A model generated the notes under the pieces. That model saw nothing but the letters and a program-made list of their open reading frames with translations, was not told where the DNA came from and did not search any database. Positions 13,201 to 24,980 of a DNA stretch of 64,000 nt are shown in pieces (position 1 is the first letter of the stretch; each line of letters starts with the position of its first letter). The stretch is from Carallia brachiata (lineage: Eukaryota; Streptophyta; Magnoliopsida; Malpighiales; Rhizophoraceae): NCBI GenBank assembly GCA_021464245.1, contig JADCRB010000079.1, positions 186,001 through 250,000 on the forward strand, given 5' to 3'. The position numbers and the translations under genes were made by a program.

Positions 13201-13933
13201 CATAAACCTTTTAAAAAATAATTTTGAGTAGTCCCAGTTATTAGCTTTCATATAACTTTTTTTATATTTTGACAGCATAAGGGTCATTTGGTTCTTGCTT
13301 AAAAAAAAAAAAAAGGGTTTATATAATTAGTAGATTGGCCTCCAACAAATTTACTTAACATACCAAATTCAAAATTTTAATTAAAAAAACTCTTATTATT
13401 CTAATCCTCTAATTACTTTACCTGGCCACCATTTTATATTTTGATAGTATAAAATAAAAATAAACATAAGTATAAAAAAGAGTTGATCGTATACAAGAAG
13501 AATTATTATATCTAATACAGTAACTCGCATTTAAATCTATTTAAGGCACTTAAATTACAAAATGATGGATAAATTAATTATTTTTAAATTATTAATTAAA
13601 TTAGGCTAAATTAACATAATTCTGAAACTCAATACTACATCACAAATTTGAAGATATATTATTCATGTTTAGAAAATTATCTCTATAATAATTTTCTTTT
13701 TATACTTAGAGTATTTTGTAAAAATGAAGTACACGTATTCAAGGCTCAAGCTAATGGCAATTGGCAAGGACTAGAACCCCAAAATAGAATCACACAAAAA
13801 TAGCTCCAACATCAACATTGCTTTCCTCTGTGCTGCAAACAAAAACCATCCACCGCTTAAGAATCAGCAAAATAAATTTTCCAATCAACCAAGAAAGTCG
13901 AATTGGCAAAACAAGAGACAGGGGGCTGCGATT
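13201..13933. other. Intergenic between divergent S5 and PPR genes
   Basis: About 0.7 kb of AT-rich sequence between two genes transcribed away from each other. It should hold the PPR promoter on the right side. I see no clear TATA box or other gene. Confidence 0.5.
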
Positions 13934-16900
13934 ATGTTAAGGCACTTCAAGAATCAAACGAAGGTCTTTCCTTTCTCAAAGTTTCCCTCAAAGTTCTTCA
14001 CTTTCTCATTAACCAAACACTCTTTTCCCTCTAACCGAGCTAAACCCTACCAAAACCCAGTTCCTGTCACAAGATTCCTTCTTCCTTCTCGGCATATGCA
14101 CACAATTATCATCCCACCATCAAAAACCCATCTTTATGGCTTATTTTTCTGCACTCTTATACACCTCTACCTTGCCTGTGGCAGACTCTACAAAGCTGTA
14201 GAGACGTTCTATGATATGAGAAGACACAATATTGTTCCTATTCTACCCTTGTGGAATAGACTTATGTACCAGTTCAATGCTTCTGGCTTGGTGTCTCAGG
14301 TATGGGATGTATATACTGAGATGATTACTTGTGGGGTTTTTCCCAATGTCTTCACTTATAATGTGTTGGTTCATGCTTGGTGTAAAATGGGTAGTTTGAG
14401 TTTGGCCGTAGATTTGCTTAGAAATGCTGATATCGATGTTGATACAGTGACATACAATACAGTTATTTGGGGATTTTGTCACCGAGGTTTGGCTGATCAG
14501 GCTTTCGGTTTTTTGTCAATAATGGTCAAGAAAGACAATCTTCGATTCTTTCACTTGTAACATTCTGGTTAAAGGGTTTTGTAAAATTGGGTTGGTTAAG
14601 TACGGGGAGTGGGTGATGGATAATTTGGTTAGTGGAGGGATTTGTACGGATATTGTAGGTTTCAATACATTGATTGATGGATTTTGCAAAGTTGGGGAGA
14701 TGCCCTATGCATTCGAGCTGATGGAAAGAATGAAGAAAGGGGGTGTTTTGCCTGATATTGTTAGCTATAACACTTTAATTAATGCCTTTTGCAAAAAAGG
14801 GGATTTTGACAAAGCAAAAGCTCTTGTTGATGAGATTTTGAGGTCTAGAAGAGAAAGAGGTGGGCCTTTGGTAGAGATGGATGTTATGAGCGATGAAGTG
14901 GACAGCCTGAATTTGGAACCGGACCTCATTACACAACTACACTTATAAGTGCATATTGTAATCAACATGGACTTGAGGAAGCCCTTAGTCTGTATGAAGA
15001 AATGATTATTGATGGGTTCTTGCCTGATGTAGTTACATATAGTTCTATTGTAAATGGCCTCTGTAAATGTGGAAGGTTATCGGAGGCAAAATTGCTCTTG
15101 ACAGAGATGGAGAAGATGGGCGTGGATCCCAATCATGTAGCATATACCTCCCTTGTTGATTCATTACTTAAAGCAGGGAGTTCTTGGGAAGCTTTTGCAT
15201 ATCAAAGTCAAATGGTTGTTCGAGGAATTCCCTTTGATTTGTTTGTATGTACTGCATTGATTGATGGGCTTTTTAAGGCTGGTAAGCCTAAAGAGGCAGA
15301 GGACATGTTCCATGCACTTCCAAACCTCAATCTTGTTCCAAATATTATCACCTATACAGCAATGATTTGTGGATATTGCAAATTAGGGGACATGGACAGT
15401 GCAGAGTCCCTTTTGCGAGAAATGGAGGAAAAACTTGTCATTCCAAATGTCATCACTTATTCTATTGTAATTAATGGGTATGCCAAGAAAGGAATGCTTG
15501 ATGAAGCTGTTACCATTATGAAGAGGATGCTGGAAAGGGATATTTTGCCAAATGAATTCATCTATGCTACACTAATTGATGGCTATCTCAAGGTGGGCAA
15601 GAAAGAAATTGCTTTTGATCTTTATAATCAGATGAGTTTGAGTGGAGTAAAAGCAAATAATTTTATACTCAATGCTTTTGTGAACAACTTGAAACGAAGC
15701 AGGAAAATGGAGGAAGCTGAGGAATTAGTGAAAGATATAACATCTAAGGGCTTGATTCTTGACCGTGCTAGCTACACGTCTCTAATGGATGGCTTTTTCA
15801 AGGTGGGAAAGGAGTCAGCTGCACTGAACATTGCTGAGAAAATGACGGGGGAGAGTATGCCATTTGATATTGTCGCAATAATGTTCATTAATGGGCTGTT
15901 GAAGCTTGGAAAGTGTGAAATAAAATCAGCTTATACAAGCATGAGAGAGTTGGGATTTGCTCCAGACCTTGCGACTTATAACACCATGATTAATGCATGC
16001 TGCAATCAGGGTAAACTGGAGGATGCATTCAAGCTATTGAATGAAATGAAAAGCCATGAGATAAGGCCAAATTCAAACACTTATAACATCTTGGTAAAGG
16101 GGCTTTCTATATGTGGTGAGATTGATAAAGCAATGGAAGTTTTGAATGAAATGTTGATTGTAGGGATACACCCTAACCCCACTATGCACAGACATCTGCT
16201 AGCAGCATCTTCAAAGGGTGGAAAAGGTGACTTGATCTTGCAGGTGCATGAGCGACTAGTTAGTATGGGGCTTAAAAAGGATCGAGAGGTTTATAACAAT
16301 CTCATCAACACATTGTGCAGGTTAGGTATGACCAGAAAAGCCAAGTTAGTATTGAAAAGAATGATTCAAGAGCGAATTGTGCCAGACACAGTAACTTACA
16401 ATTCACTTATTCGTGGGTATTGTGAAAGTAGTCATCTTGACAAGGCCTTAGCCACCTATTCTCAGATGTTAAATGAAGGAGTCTCCCTTAACATTGTAAC
16501 TTGCAATCTCCTTTTAGGTGGTCTTTTCACAGCTGGGTTACAACAAGAGGCAGATGAATTATACAGTAAAATGAAGGAAAGTGGCTTGAACCCCAATGGT
16601 TCCACATATGACACTTTGATATCTGGCCATGTTAAGAGGGGAAACAAGAAGGAAGCCGTAAGAATTTATTGTGAGATGATTTTTAAAGGGTTTGTGCCGA
16701 AAACAAGCACCTATAATGTCCTTATTAATGAATTTTCCAAGACGGGAAAAATGGAGCAGGCTAGAGAGCTTCTGAATGAGATGAGAGTAAGAGGGGTGGC
16801 CCCTAATTCATACACTTATGACATTCTTATATGTGGTTGGTGCAATTTATCTCAGCAGCTGGAGCTGGATAAATCATTGAAAAAGACATACCAAGCTGAG

Positions 16901-17047
16901 GCCAAAAGATTATTTAAGGAGATGAACGAGAAAGGCTTCGTCCCACGTCAAAATACTCTTGCTTGTATTAGTGTTAATTTTGCTAGACCAGGAAAGATTG
17001 TTGATGCCAAGATGATGTTGAGGGAATTGTACAAAAGTAAGCATTAG
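13934..17047 (+). CDS. P-class pentatricopeptide repeat protein (At5g14770-like), frame broken twice
   Basis: Organelle-directed RNA-binding protein of the P-class PPR family, with no intron. The ATG at 13934 opens an N-terminus rich in Lys, Phe and Ser, plausible as a mitochondrial presequence. PPR repeats of about 35 residues run almost to the stop at 17045-17047, each with signatures such as TYNTVIWGFC, GFNTLIDGFCK and VSYNTLINAFCK. I estimate more than 20 repeats. The frame changes near 14540 (after IMVKKDN) and near 14935 (after PDLIT). The missing residues continue in another frame (DSFTCNILVKGFCKIG, then TLISAYCNQHGLEEA), so both breaks are local one- or two-base events. The last segment, 15002-17047, is open for 681 codons. 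The C-terminus IYCEMIFKGFVPKTSTYNVL matches what I recall of At5g14770. Confidence 0.85.
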
Positions 17048-18900
17048 GTAGAGGACTGAAAGCAAGATATTTCCTTGTGCATTGGCCAAGCTAATCTTTT
17101 CTGTATCGCTCCAATTTTTTCGGATGTCCCCGAAGGGACTGAAAGCAAAATACTGATAGACTCTTCCAACAGTCATCAGGAATTTTTTTGTACCCCAACT
17201 GTAATAAATTTCAACATTGCTGAGCAAAGAAATGAGACGAATACATGAACCAGCAACCATTAATCAGCATTTCCGTGTTTAGCATTTGTAAAGATAGTAG
17301 AAAATGCATGACGATAGAGGCTTCGTCCCATGTTAAAGTATTTGTGTTTTCATTGCAATTGCTGTCGGTAACAACGAAAAATTATCCAGCATGAAACTTG
17401 GTATAGCCACTGCAAATCATGGATTAAAGAATGCAAGTTGATCCAACCAACGATTGTAATGATGTAGACTAGGCTGAACAATCACAATATTTTTTGAATA
17501 TTTTATAATTTATCATAATTTCATAATCATTAAATTGATTTTCGATACATCTTATAGGTTACATTTTAAATATTTAATATGATTGCTAATGGATTGGACC
17601 TGAAATAATTGGCTGATTCACTGCAGTTTTAAAGGAAAAAAAATAATAAATAATGCATTCGAAACCACTGGCCTTTATAAGTGTATTATGAGTGCTATGA
17701 AAGTAATTGTTATTTCTTGTTCATCATTGTCATAAAAATTCATGAGACCATTTTAAATCTTCATTTTGAAATTTGAAGATTTCACAATTGCCATCAAAGT
17801 TTACAAACTAAAAAGCATAATGTATAATAATTTTAAAAAAAAAAAAATGTTGATAAATCAATAAGTTTCTCACTGATTTGTTTACTGTTAGGATCATACA
17901 TATTTACAAAAAAATCAAAAAGGCAAAAGAAAAAGGGAGAAAATTTCACTTCCAAGGCATTTTTTAGCCTCTCATCCTTGTCTTCCACGATAAAATTAAA
18001 AGCACTGTGCTTCCACCGTCCACAAAAAGAAGGTGAAATGTAAATTTCAACGTCATAATGTAGTTAAAATATAATATTTATGCTGGTTGTAATTTAAATT
18101 CAACAAAAATTCTATATTGTTTTAAAAGAGTCACAACGAGAATTTGACTTTTAAAAAGATTGATTACACGAAGGAGAAAAGAAAAGAAGGAAAAAAAAAT
18201 GAAAAGAATAAAAATTTTGTGATTTTTTCTTGAAAAAACATTTTTTTTCTTAAAAAAATACTGTTAGCTAGAACAAATTAAAAAAAAAAAAAAAAGAAGA
18301 AGAAGAAATACTGTTCCTGTCGGTTTGCATTTGGAGTAAAGGAACGTTAAAAATTGACAAAAAGAAGAGACTGATATAATGTTGAACATTGCATGATGCC
18401 ATAACTGCAATAAGGGAAAAAAGACATAATTACGCTCCTTTGAGAAGAATCATACAAGCCAGTACACAAGTAAGACTCGTGCACTGAGAATGCTCTTTTC
18501 TTTTTTTTTTTTGGCTGCCCTCGAGCTTGGACAGAAAATTTATTCGAAAAACCTTCAGCTAAAGTTATTCAGGAGAATTCCCCTGATGAGAGGAATTAAC
18601 TAGGACTTATTTTGTAGTGTCTTTAACATCAATGAAGTTTCCTGGCGCTGATCACTACATAACACTTCCTACACAAGTTACAACAACTTCATCCTAATCT
18701 CCTGTAAAGGTGCAGATGAAAAGTCATTTGCCATACGCGAGGCCCTGAACTGAAAGCCTCAGTGCAACTGTGCAAGCAGTGGTTGCGATCTTCGTATTCA
18801 AGATGAATATGCATATTCAACATGATTAAGAACAAAGATCATGTGGCAGATTGCTTCCAAGCCAATCAAACTCCATGACAGCACAACATTGGACTTCAAG
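17048..18900. other. Intergenic between convergent PPR and MEX1 genes
   Basis: Contains the PPR 3' region, a decayed copy of the PPR 3' end at about 17309-17365, AT-rich sequence, and the probable MEX1 3' UTR on the right. No other gene is supported. Confidence 0.5.
17309..17365 (+). pseudogene. Decayed duplicate of the PPR gene 3' end
   Basis: gaggcttcgtcccatgtt at about 17311 closely copies gaaaggcttcgtcccacgtc at about 16929 inside the PPR gene, and the similarity continues for about 40 bases. Translated it gives RGFVPC followed by a stop, against KGFVPRQNT in the gene. A second repeated phrase, gactgaaagcaa, occurs at about 17056 and 17139, supporting a small local duplication. Confidence 0.5.
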
Positions 18901-21900
18901 TCAAGAACCAAAAACCAAATCCTTTAAGGACCTCACTGCAGTGTCTCTCCAAAAAGCAATGCCTGTGACGAGAAAATGCATCACAAATCTTCTTTTCTTT
19001 GCAATTCGATATAAATAATAAGGCATGACGGGAAAGGTTGCTAGCAACATTGTCCATGCACAACTCTCAACAATACAACATGAACGAAATGAAGAAAAAA
19101 GAGCAACCTATCCATGAAATCAAACCAATTGTTGCTGCCAAAAAGAGTTCTCTGCTGATAGTATTGAAACTGAAATGACAAAAAATGTATCAGTTGAAAT
19201 AAAGCCTCATTTCTGATTAGAAGAACAATAAACTGAGTCAATTGCATACAAAGACTTTCCAAGAAAAGTTAACTGACCAGTACATGCATAAAATATTCCC
19301 ATAACCATAGAAAAGAGAAGCCCAGGTTGAACCAGTGAACCTGCAAACAAAGATGAACCAAAAACTTACCAGATGCATTTAGTTGCTCATGCTGACATAT
19401 AGGCCCTCAGGACTTTGCTATTAAAGACACAGAAAAAAGTCCCTCTATACGATATGAGAATAATGGTGACATCTGACCAAATATAATGAAATGTTCGTAC
19501 ATGCTTAGCTTTACACACTTTACTCCAGGCCACTCTTTTGGTGTCTTAATATCTTGTTGTCTCTTAAATGACGGTGAAAAGTAACAATAACAATAATATT
19601 TGCATTCCAGAAAACCATAAGCCAGAAGTCACTATGAGACTATTCTTGATATGCTTCTCTCCAGTGGAACTATGAAATGATTCATAATGACTATGTTGCT
19701 ATCAGCAGCACTTTTGGGGTGTTTAGGGTAGGACACAATCTTATCAAATTCAGCACAACAAATTTAATAGGCATGCTTGATAACTTGTCTGCCGCTCAAA
19801 AGCAACTCTGCCTCAAAATGCTGCAATCTTTTTGTACAAAAATGCTACAAAAATTACTTCACCTTCTTTATCCTCTATCATACAACACATTCCTAGTCTA
19901 AGCTGACATTAATCATTCCAAATCCATATTCTGTTTCCAAGGCATGTTTATGGAACATATGGATATTTGCAATGCTCTGGAACACAAAAATATTCATGCA
20001 CGTGGAAGCCAAAATTCATCTTATGGTCAATCAAGAAGAAAGTCTGGAAAAAATGCAATAATATAGATCCAGTGAGGTGGTGATCTAACTAGCCGCCTGG
20101 AAAAATCTACAGAATTTGATGTAAAGGTTTGACTGTCTATATTATTATTCATGATAGCATTGTTTGATTTGATATGGATCAAACGGACACCAGCAACACA
20201 TTTTCAATTATTCTTACTTTTGCAGAGAATATCATTCCTAGTCTCACACCTGTGGGGAGGGGTGGGGGGGAGAGGATTTGGGGGTTATCCAAGTCAGTAA
20301 TGGTCAAGGAAAAATGAGAGATTCAAAACACAAATATGCTAAGCAATAGCAAGTACGGGACAAAATTATCAGCATTAAAAATCAATGAACTGGTTTTTGA
20401 AATACCCAGCCAGAACATCATGGTACTTTCTAAAAATGATAACAGCCATCAGGAATAAGTTGTTCAACTAAAGCCAGCACTTATTAACATCTTAGACATT
20501 TGAGATGACAGCAGGCTTAACGGAAAACTGTCTCAGTGTGGGCAGGTCAGAGTAGTAATACTCACAGCTGAAACATAAACAACTGAATGGAAGATACACT
20601 TGATGGGAAAATGAGCATTACCACATGAAATCACGAATGAAGAGAGCACGTGGGATCATAAGTCCATTTCCAATCAAAGCAAGCAGCATCGAGACAACCG
20701 ATAAGCCTTTGATGTTATCAGGATTCAAGAAGTTTGTCCACTAAATAGAAAGCACAAAATTCTCTGAGTCACTTACAAAATTAATCATCCAGTTTGGTAT
20801 GTCAAATTTTGACCTCAGAAGACTGCAAATATTACCATTTGTGATACAGGCATCCACATGAAAAGGAGAGTTGCTGTCCATCCAGATACTGATCCCAGTA
20901 TCTTGACACCTTTCTCTGAAAGCTTGCCTGTTCGCGACTGCACAATCAGTATACAATGTTGCTGAATTTGGATTACCCCAATGTTTTCTAGATAAGCTAA
21001 TGAACCAAAAGAAATACTAGGAAACAAATAAGTTTTTCCTAGAGACAATAGGTCAAACACTTTAGAAAGATATGACTAAGAGAGCTCAATATACAGGCAC
21101 AAATTAACAGAAAATTTTAATTTTAGGCGATAGTAATTGGGACACATTATTCCCATTGGAAAAAAAGACTTCCAGAATGATTGCTAACCATTTTGTCAAT
21201 TTGCCTTAAAGTTACTAACCTCAGAAGCAGAGGTAATTTGTCCACAGAATGTCAACTGGTAAAGCATCGAATAACATAATCTAAAAGCTTACCATGGTAA
21301 TGACTGCCAGAGCTACAACAAATGCTATTGCCCCAGGCAAGAGACTGCGTGGTAGATATGGTACAAATGTAGACCACATGACCTGTTCACAAATTCACAA
21401 ATAAGTCTGAAAGTGGTAAAGACTACTCAAATTCTTTAATAATAACAGTCTCTTTAACTGCACTTCCAAGAGAAAGGCACACATAAAGGATCGAGACACA
21501 GAATATGAATAGAAGAAGTGGGCATCTCTTAGTGAAAAAAAAGTGAGAAAGAACCTGGGGAAGGGTCGCTACTCCACACACAGTTATAAAATCCTCCCAA
21601 AAGGGCCATACTCCAGCATTGAGCTTTCCAAAGTAATTCAAGAAATTCAATACCAGACCAACCGCTACAACAATTGAAACGGTCACAAACTGAGGTAGGG
21701 GCATGGCCTCTGCCATTGAAAGCTGGGCAAGCACAATGTAACTAGATATCACTCCCAGAGTTTGCACCACCGTTGCCTCAGTTTCCCGCTTTTTAGCAAA
21801 ATATGAAAGCAATGAAAGGTTTCCTAGCAAACCAGTTAGCATCCCCTGTATTCACAAAATTTCCCATCTCAGATTTTAGTGTTTAATGATGTATAAATTA

Positions 21901-23452
21901 AATAAAATAAAAAGGTAGCAATGATGGACAATCTCAAGACCTCACACTAAAAGCCGCACATATATAATTATGAAAGGATAAACTTCCATCGATTGAGCCT
22001 AGCAACACTGTTAAGAAATTAATATGTGATACATTCTTGTATCTCACCCAACCTAACAGCTTAAGCTTCCTTGATATAGTATTAGAGCATTTATACATTG
22101 AGTTAAAAGAGCATCCTAATGTACAACCTCCTACAACACGTGAGTTATATGTATGTAGCATTTCTGTGTTTTAACAAAGAGGTTATTTCCCCGCAAATCA
22201 AATCTGTGACCTCCATGTTATAATGAAGTATCTTTACTGTTATGTCAAGGCTCGCTCTTCCCGCACAAATTTGGTGCTCCAAAGCAGGTTTTCACACAAA
22301 CGAGTGTATAGAGCAGGCAATCAAAGGAAATGCGAACCCAATTAAGGAAGCAGAACGAAAGTTTTTTTTCTTTTTTTACCAGCCATGATACGGCCAAAAG
22401 GGCAGTTTTGTTGCCAGCCAAAAGATTGCGCGCATTGAGCATGATCTGAGGCATTTGAAGCAACAAAAACGGGATATTCGCTGCTCCGGTGAATTTTGCA
22501 GTCAATGAATCCCATTGTTCGTAGCTCTTGCTGCTCTTCAAGTTGACTGATTCCTTTTAAAACAGAACCACAAAAATTAAAAATTAAAAAAGAAAAAAAA
22601 TAGCAGCAATGAAGAACAAGAGAGCATCATTATCATTAATCAAGAAGTTCCTCTACAATTTCCATTTCAAATTTCAACCTAAAAAAATAGGGCTTTGATA
22701 TACGTACGGAGAAATAGGCTGATGCAGAGAGAAACTGAAATAGCTTTTGTGCACATTGTCACGTCAAGCTTATGTCAATACAGTTAAAATTTATGGAAAT
22801 ACTATTAACGAGAGAGAGTACTGTGAACACATAAAAATTTGTATCGTCAGATTATAAAAAATATATTAAATTTAATTAAAAAATTAAATTATTAAATATT
22901 ATTAGATAAAAATTTATATCGTTAGATTATAAAAAATATATTAAATTTAATAAAAAAATTAAATTATTAAATATTATTAAATTAACTGCGTGATTACTAC
23001 GTATCCACTTATACAAAATTTACGTGCAACAGACCAATTGACAATACACACCAAAGATATCTCCGTCTCTTTCTTGTCAGCCCATCTATCATTTTTGTTA
23101 AAAAAAAAAAAACGAACAGGAATTAAAATAAACAAATCAAGAATTATCGACAAGAATTCATACACTTGCAAGAGATTACCTTATGAAGAGGTTGAGGAAC
23201 GTCCGATTCAAGAGCAGAAACCGGAACGAGTCGGCGAGAGAATGATGATGATGATGATGAAGAAGAAGAAGAAGAAGCTGCCAGAAAAAAGTACTGACTG
23301 CAAATATAAGGCTTATGATTCTGCAGAGCCAAAGGAGAGGAGGACCTGAATGAAATTGAAGAAGGAGAATGGTAAGGGCATTTCGGGCATAACGAATAAT
23401 GCTTATACGGCGTCGTCCTGGTCGAAGGAAGGACCCCCGGAGATTTTGCCAT
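18901..23452 (-). CDS. MEX1: Maltose excess protein 1, chloroplast maltose exporter
   Basis: Inner-envelope transporter that exports maltose made by starch breakdown at night. Exons: 23180-23452, 22380-22553, 21555-21845, 21293-21382, 20836-20937, 20622-20740, 19278-19340, 19108-19169 and 18901-18962. All introns are GT-AG and all phases agree, giving 411 aa against about 415 in Arabidopsis MEX1 (At5g17520, recalled). Residues 1 to about 80 form a Ser-rich transit peptide with a run of 11 Ser. The rest is hydrophobic with the family blocks WDSLTAKFTGAANIPFLLLQ, GMLTGLLGNLSLLSYFAKKR, GWTATLLFMWMPVSQM, TNFLNPDNIKGLS, GNGLMIPRALFIRD and LAATIGLISWIG. It ends RSLKDLVFGS with TGA at 18901-18903. 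I see no damage. Confidence 0.95.
22831..22980. repeat. 75-bp tandem repeat, two copies
   Basis: Copies at 22831-22905 and 22906-22980 differ at only a few bases. Each begins ataaaaattt and carries tcagattataaaaaa or ttagattataaaaaa followed by an AT-rich stretch. It lies in intron 1 of MEX1. Confidence 0.9.
23233..23280. repeat. Trinucleotide run coding poly-Ser in the MEX1 transit peptide
   Basis: The plus strand reads (gat)n then (gaa)n. In the MEX1 frame this encodes 11 consecutive Ser. It is a likely site of length variation and does not disturb the reading frame. Confidence 0.85.
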
Positions 23453-24900
23453 TTCTTCAGTGGTCAGGTCAGTTGGACCTCTTTCCAGTTGAACCGTGGA
23501 AGAGAGGGAGAGATTTTAGGAGAAAGACTTAAGAGTTAAGAAGGTCACTGCACAAATATATTTAACGTAATAAGTAAAAAATATATTATTAATTTAATAA
23601 TATTAATAATTTATTTATTTATTTATTTTTAATTTAATTAATTTTTTAAATTTAATAATTTAATATTTTACTCACGTACGCCCATTTATCTTTTTTTCAA
23701 CACTGAGGAACAGGGCGGTGCGGGGACTTTCCAAATCTCGATGGGACACGTGAAGTTTAAAGATATTTGCTGAGACGTAATCCTTTTGTTTTTTCTGGTA
23801 TTTTCATTTTTAGAGTATTAAGTGGTATGGTTTAAAATTAAATAATATGTAATGTATGTGCTGATTCATTTTATTTATGTTTTCCTTTTTTTTTGTCTCA
23901 AGTTTAATGAGGAAGTATCACCATCTTAATGTCAAATTTACATATTATCCTTTGTCAAAAAAAATATTTACATATTATCAAGAGTTAATAATAATGTTTA
24001 CGTGTCACCACATAAGAAATTTTAACAATAAATAATAAAATTTAGAGCATGGTTGGGTGAATGGAATTTGGTGGACGGAAAAATGACAGAAATTTTTTTT
24101 TTGTAACTAATTAATTTATTTGTGTAACAAAATATTTAATTTTTAAAACTAAAAAATAGATAAAAAAATATTTTTAAATTTTGTTACAATAATTCAGTAT
24201 TTGGTTGCATGAATAAAGTAAGTAGTTGCACAAAAAAAATTTCTAATTTTTTTCCGTACACTAAATCCTGTCCACTAAATTTTTTCTTAAAATTTGAACT
24301 CGGGAAAATGAATAAGAAGAAGGAAAAACAAAAAAATCGAAATCCCATATTTTGTTTTTTCAAGTTGAGTGCCGCATGTGGCACTCAATGCGTACGGAGA
24401 AAGCTAAAAAGGCAGGCAAGCAAAAGAGAATCGAGGTGTGTATTTTTTTAATTTTTAATTTTTATATTTTTTTATATATAAATCTTATTTATTTTTAAAA
24501 TTTTATTTAAATTTTAAATTTTTTGATTTCTTATCAAATTAATTTACTCATTAACAAAAAGTGAATAATCTATTAAAAATAATTTTGACCTTATAAAAAT
24601 TATTTAAATAAAAGTTAAATACACACATTGTTTATTTAATTCGTATATTTATTAATTAAAAAATATTTAATGTGTATATTTATTGATAAGAAAAATATTT
24701 AATTTATATAATTAACCTTTTATTTAATAATTTTTATTAAATTAAACTCATTTATTAACATATTAATCACTTTTTGCAAATGAAAGAATAATTTGACAAA
24801 AAAATCAAAAAGTTTAAAATTTAAATAAAATTTTAAAAAAATTTAAGATTCATATGTCAAAAAAATATAAAGATTTCAACTAAAAAAAATGCATATCACA

Positions 24901-24980
24901 AAGAGATTCTTGTTAGCAATCCTCTTTTTAAAGTGTCTTAAAGAGATTCTTGTTAGCAATCCTCTTTTTAAAGTGTCTTA
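24901..24980. repeat. 40-bp perfect tandem duplication
   Basis: 24901-24940 and 24941-24980 are identical, each starting aagagattcttgttag and ending aaagtgtctta. The perfect match suggests a recent event. Confidence 0.95.

Noticed and set aside
20741..21060. Two minus-strand ORFs of about 70-80 codons
   Set aside because: They overlap MEX1 exon 5 in the wrong frame or run into its introns.
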